Below are positions 61,501 to 64,000 of a DNA stretch of 64,000 nt, in pieces (positions within the stretch are counted from its first letter, which is position 1; each line of letters begins with the position of its first letter). Under the pieces are notes generated by a model. That model was not told the DNA's origin. It made no database searches and saw only the letters and a program-made list of their open reading frames with translations. The translations under genes and the position numbers were made by a program. This DNA comes from Agapetus fuscipes (lineage: Eukaryota; Arthropoda; Insecta; Trichoptera; Glossosomatidae), in assembly GCA_951799405.1 (NCBI GenBank), contig OX637351.1:6852251-6916250 (forward strand), given 5' to 3'.

Positions 61501-64000
61501 TATTTTATAAATATTTAAAAGAACTCTCACATTATCGAGTTTTACGGTTTTTCTTAGCTCAGATTGTGTAGAATTTGATTCATAAGACAACTGCAGGAAA
61601 AAGTCATCTTTGACAAGATTGGCGTATACGGTAAACAAGAACTGGGGGAGCGAGTTGTCCCCAGTCCTGTCAAACACAGCAGTCGTGTAGTCATACAAAA
61701 CATGTTCTTACCTGTGAAATCCTATGTTTTCTTGTTTACTCCAATTGTGTTAGGCCACTCAATAATTACAAATAGTATCATACTGACTCTTACGTTTAAA
61801 AATTGACGAATTTTAGATTATATTTTATATGGTTTGTGTATGGTTGTTATGCTTGGGGGCTGGTTAACGTACCTATATTTACAAAAAACTCACAAGGAAG
61901 AATGATTGTGATAGATGGATGCTGTAGTGACAAATTGCTCTATAAAAATGAGCCATGATAGACTCACTCACTCCATACCATATGACACGACATTTGTCAG
62001 TGCCCAGTTGAAAAAACACACTAAAAATGTGAGAAACTCAGAAATTTCTGATGTCATATATTTTATTACTGACCGAAGATAAATAAATTCATCTTTTTTA
62101 TCAACCATTTTTTTGGTGCTAAAAAAGGTAATGTATTTTGATTTTCATCAAACTACTTCTTGGACCAGTCCGTAGTCCAGTGGCAACACTTCGGACTCGT
62201 AAATGGAAGGTTGTGGATTCGAATCCCGGCGGAGCACAAAAATGTACCATAGGCTGGGTTGAAAAATTCATATAAACCTTTAGCAAAGACCGCTCACATT
62301 ACAACAACTGGGTCTTGCTTGAGAATTGGCGCTTTGTAGCGACGACGACCAAGCTCGTAAAAAGGTCAATAGCTCAATTGGTAGAATGCTTGCATTTCAT
62401 GCCGAGAGCAAGGGTTCGATTTCAAGGTTTACTCAGCCTTCACAAGAAATGAGAACCAGCCCCCCCGGGAGCTGGAAAACCCCCACTGTAACTGAATGTG
62501 CGCCACCTGCGACCCCTTCGGGGATAACGCAGGCAAGAAGTTACACTTTATGTGTAGCTTAGCTGCGTTTTAATCTATGAAACTTTTAATTTAAAAATAT
62601 ATACATACAAAAAAAGGCACTTACTTGCTTCGATAGCACAGATCTTATCGAAGATCCGGGTCGAAACGATCCTGTGAATCGGTTCCTGGACAGCCCGCCC
62701 GGCTTTGAGCAATTCTTACACTGATTCGAACAACATACATCACCGTGTAAGGCACACTCATTGGCCTCTGAGTTGTTGCTCTGATTTGAGATGTTCGTGG
62801 TGCTGATATTTTTGCTCTGCGCGTAAAACAACCGTTTCTGGCTCGCGCAGCTTTGACCTCGCGAAAGTGTCTTTTTTGTTTCGACTCCATTCTTGACTTC
62901 GCTGGTTCTTGGTGCCAGCACTTCTTCATTCTTGACTTCGCTGGTTCTTGGTGCCAGCACTTCTTCATTCTTGACTTCGCTGGTTCTTGGTGCCAGCACT
63001 TCTTCATTTTGTAATGTTTCATCGTTTTTCTTTTTTGATTGCGATTTCAGATTCTCAACTGAAAACAGAACACATAACTTCAGTAATAATATTAGGATGC
63101 TTTATTTAGTGTGCGCTGCTTTTGTGTGGATCACACCTCTAGAGCTCTTTGCGTGATCAGTCGTCGCAATAGAAAGCGCCAATTTCTGTACGGCTGGATG
63201 GACCTTTAATGACCTGGACCTGGTAAAGTTATATAAATTTTTCACTCAGCGATGGAAGGTTGTAGGTTCGAACCCCGGCGGGGCACAAAAAAATATCCCA
63301 TTTATATTTTCAAATTATGCTCTTCGCTGGGTTGAAAAATTAATAAAACCTGTACCAAAGACAGGTCAATAAAAAGGAGGTCCATCCAGCTTTAGAGCAA
63401 CTGGGTCTTGCTTAAGTATTGGCGCTTTATAGCGACGATCAAGCTCGTAAACACCTCTTCGGCACTACAACAAGTGTTACAGACCCCTAGAGTCTCTGAA
63501 ATCTAGTTAGTCTCCCGCACAGGATTTCTTAAAAAAAAGAGTTCATTTTGGATTTGGGTCACATGCAGCATGTTTAAACGCAAACTGACACGTGCCAATA
63601 TGTGACCAAGAGCATACTTTAATTGTTAATCTTAAATGTTTTTTTTTATCATTTCAGCTTTGATTATTGGACACTCTCTAACATTTATTCTATAATAATC
63701 TATAATCTAAGTTGCAAGGATATATTCATTTAAAGCTCTCGGATGCATGCCCACAAACAAACACGTGTAGTTCGCGCTTGCAAATGCTGAATGTGTACTT
63801 ACTTACAAATAAAATCTAAACCTCAAATGAACATAAGCCCTACAACTTTTGCCGACCTTTCCTGACACAGAGGTGGCATTGGCAAAGTGAATCATTTCTT
63901 ACAGTATGGGTGGTCAGCCTCATACCAACCTATAAGTCAAGGAATAACAAATTGAAAACAAATAATTCTAAAAAAAGAACTCACCAGTGTCCTGTTGATT
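55357..64000 (-). CDS. Biogenic-amine-type class A GPCR, 3' part (loop 3 to C-terminus)
   Basis: Exons on minus: 64000-63985 (cut by window), 63058-62625, 58618-58510, 55568-55357 (771 nt, 256 residues to stop). Donors GTGAGT, GTAAGT, GTGGGC; acceptors TTCTGTTTTCAG, TTTGGATTGCAG, TTGTCTTCCAG; phases 1, 0, 1 all agree. TM6 reads [20 protein letters not shown] with the CWxP motif; TM7 reads [19 protein letters not shown] with NPxxY, then a basic helix 8 ([12 protein letters not shown]). The [12 protein letters not shown] and CSS pattern is closest, from memory, to alpha1-adrenergic/octopamine-like receptors; dopamine or serotonin receptors are possible. TM1-5 lie beyond the window. The C-tail ends in a minisatellite unit. 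Expected to sit in the plasma membrane and couple to G proteins through the long loop 3. Confidence 0.85.
55569..56139. other. GPCR intron, unique part
   Basis: AT-rich. ATTTTGTGAATATTT recurs irregularly at 55815-55900. A weak CTGAAGA-helix motif sits at 56062 with GTTTCG in antisense. No gene. Confidence 0.45.
56140..58490. repeat. Polypurine satellite of ~110-bp monomers in the GPCR intron
   Basis: Monomers begin TGTCAATTGACGATGAAGAA and are almost all A/G on +. They are diverged and variable in length from 56140 to 56770, regular from 56771 to 58306, and diverged again to 58490. Two alternating variants, GAGAAAGTGG and GAGAAGATGG, make 220-bp dimers. Each regular unit contains TTAGAA, whose transcribed complement TTCTAAC is a good branch-point sequence. 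Confidence 0.9.
56771..58306. repeat. 768-bp higher-order repeat, two tandem copies
   Basis: Seven monomers (108 + 6 x 110 bp) at 56771-57538 are repeated at 57539-58306 in the same variant order, including the 108-bp unit with GTTAAAAGGGGG and the AAAATAA ending. By eye I found one difference (AAACGTAAT near 57200 against AAAAGTAAT near 57966). A third copy starts at 58307 and decays. Confidence 0.85.
58510..58618 (-). CDS. GPCR TM6 exon
   Basis: Encodes [31 protein letters not shown] and IILPI plus one base. GC-rich against an AT/purine-rich background. The donor GTGGGC is non-ideal but keeps phase 1, and the satellite begins about 20 bp after it. Confidence 0.88.
58721..59200 (-). repeat. 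Composite SINE A+B
   Basis: B 3' end ACGCAACTAAACTACTACAC, the junction TATCGACCTTTTTGCGAGC, and A head ACCGGTACGTAGTTCAGTGG on the minus strand. In the intron upstream of the TM6 exon. Confidence 0.85.
59205..59300 (+). repeat. Degenerate ACACATGACA/ACATCACAATGAC repeat
   Basis: Same short repeat type as 17590-17720, again next to a SINE A head. Confidence 0.5.
59446..59699 (-). repeat. LINE L1 3'-terminal fragment
   Basis: TAATCTAATCAAATCTAAGT to ACCAACCTATAAGTCAAGG, complete UTR block. Confidence 0.75.
59755..59813 (+). repeat. LINE Lb 3' end stub
   Basis: CTCTGCAGAGACTCTGGCCA through GACAGAGTTACAGT. Confidence 0.55.
60068..60951 (+). mobile_element. Element F, best copy, with nested 5S-A SINE
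   Basis: ATATCGACGGTTAAAGG and CCTTTGAACCGTCGATAT are inverted ends. Interior blocks CAATAGGAATGCCAATAAAT and GATTTTAACGATATGAT are shared with the other F copies. Confidence 0.75.
60234..60684 (-). repeat. 5S-A SINE, poly(A) subtype, full length
   Basis: Long poly(T) (tail) at 60234-60252, the CCGCACAGGATTTCTT end, A body, tRNA-like head, and a 5S-like head at 60570-60684 that has lost a few bases. Nested in element F. Confidence 0.85.
60954..61735 (+). mobile_element. THAP-start element, second copy
   Basis: Begins GTTTCAACCTACTTCCGAAA like the 38.86-kb element. At 61194 an ATG opens [20 protein letters not shown], then FYT and a stop: the CxxxxC start and following aromatic fit a THAP finger N-terminus. 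A short inverted arm (CAGTCCTGTCAAACACAGCA) returns at about 61660-61735 after a nested MITE. Confidence 0.6.
61400..61655 (+). mobile_element. Copy of the 2.6-kb inverted-repeat element
   Basis: TTCGCTGCCTTGGTTCTTG and CAAGAACTGGGGGAGCGAG ends. Nested in the THAP-start element. Confidence 0.7.
61736..62163. other. GPCR intron, no element recognised
   Basis: AT-rich unique sequence, no gene. Confidence 0.45.
62164..62570 (+). repeat. Composite SINE A+B, with deletions
   Basis: Head ACCAGTCCGTAGTCCAGTGG, the junction CGTAAAAAGGTCAATAGCTC, B 3' end AGCTTAGCTGCGTTT. It ends 55 bp before the loop 3 exon on the opposite strand. Confidence 0.85.
62625..63058 (-). CDS. GPCR intracellular loop 3 exon with 13-residue triplication
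   Basis: Starts [16 protein letters not shown], then three identical copies of [13 protein letters not shown], a spacer, a cysteine-rich stretch ([17 protein letters not shown]) and the basic SIRSVLSKQ end. No stop over 144 codons. Phase 2 start (TT), phase 0 end. A second open frame on the same strand is a shadow, because only this frame joins both neighbours. Confidence 0.8.
62889..63005 (-). repeat. 39-bp in-frame tandem triplication in the GPCR exon
   Basis: Three identical 39-bp units encode [13 protein letters not shown] three times. Perfect identity points to recent expansion and probable copy-number polymorphism. Confidence 0.9.
63083..63535. repeat. Two SINE A copies head-to-head
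   Basis: 63083-63250 is a minus A copy reaching from its (ATT)n tail to the TCACTCAGCGA point. 63251-63535 is a plus poly(A)-subtype copy starting within the tRNA-like head (GGAAGGTTGTAGGTTCGAAC) and ending CCGCACAGGATTTCTTAAAA. Confidence 0.75.
63541..63638 (+). repeat. LINE L1 UTR scrap
   Basis: CACATGCAGCATGTTTAAAC then GACACGTGCCAA match the middle of the L1 UTR. Confidence 0.5.
63690..63943 (-). repeat. LINE L1 3'-terminal fragment
   Basis: TAATCTATAATCTAAGTTGC to CCTATAAGTCAAGGAATAAC, complete UTR block, 40 bp from the GPCR donor at 63984. Confidence 0.75.
63985..64000 (-). CDS. GPCR exon fragment at window edge
   Basis: The minus strand reads NQQDT plus one base, then donor GTGAGT at 63984. 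The single leftover base joins the TT that starts the next exon to give V, so the frame continues into [10 protein letters not shown]. Confidence 0.6.

Noticed and set aside
62645..63022. Alternative minus frame with [12 protein letters not shown] repeats
   Set aside because: It does not keep phase with the flanking exons; the [13 protein letters not shown] frame joins both neighbours.
1..64000. CRISPR arrays, bacterial operons, prophage or integron features
   Set aside because: Spaced direct repeats here are satellites without unique spacers, and intron-containing genes and SINEs mark the window as eukaryotic nuclear DNA.

Overview
This looks like a piece of an AT-rich arthropod (most likely insect) nuclear genome. 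The reasons are spliced genes with GT-AG introns, SINEs with tRNA and 5S rRNA heads, LINE remnants, many DNA-transposon families, an EB-module cysteine-rich protein of the kind common in insects, and a biogenic-amine GPCR. The order or species cannot be fixed from the sequence alone. No bacterial-style operon, CRISPR array or phage is present.

Layout. 1-7.7 kb: nested repeats only. 7.7-11.2 kb: a possible short exon, then a candidate promoter (heat-shock-type element, TATA box, initiator), an AT-rich leader, and a tandem array of 210-bp units in which a 77-nt exon-like module with its own splice signals recurs at exact spacing. I read this as a candidate non-coding RNA gene. 11.2-40.8 kb: no gene I can support. 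It is a mosaic of LINE 3' ends, SINEs, MITEs, a 25-bp satellite, a 3.6-kb hAT-type element with a perfect 8-bp target duplication, and a THAP-start element with long inverted arms. 40.8-48.5 kb: a complete seven-exon gene on + encoding a 328-residue secreted or GPI-anchored protein with six EB-like six-cysteine modules; all intron phases agree. 48.5-54.6 kb: repeats, including a second large hAT-type element. 54.6-64.0 kb: the 3' part of a class A biogenic-amine-type GPCR on -, with TM6, TM7, the C-tail and most of intracellular loop 3. Its stop codon lies in the first unit of a 32-bp minisatellite, and its TM6-TM7 intron is mostly a polypurine satellite with a 768-bp higher-order repeat.

Repeat names used here are local. 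A = SINE with a tRNA-like head reading CCGGTCCGTAGTCCAGTGG. B = SINE with a tRNA-like head reading GGTCGATAGCTCAGTTGG. A+B = composite dimer. 5S-A = A carrying a 5S rRNA-like head. L1 = a LINE whose 3' UTR is the commonest repeat here (TTGACTTATAGGTTGGTAT to CTTAGATTAGATT). Lb = a LINE ending GGCCACCCCTAGCGGAATGG. L2-like = LINE 3' ends with (ATC)n tails. F, G, D = other dispersed elements. Nested insertions with intact target duplications give a relative order for many events. Exon joins rest on splice consensus and phase agreement; family names rest on motifs recalled from general knowledge, since no search was possible.
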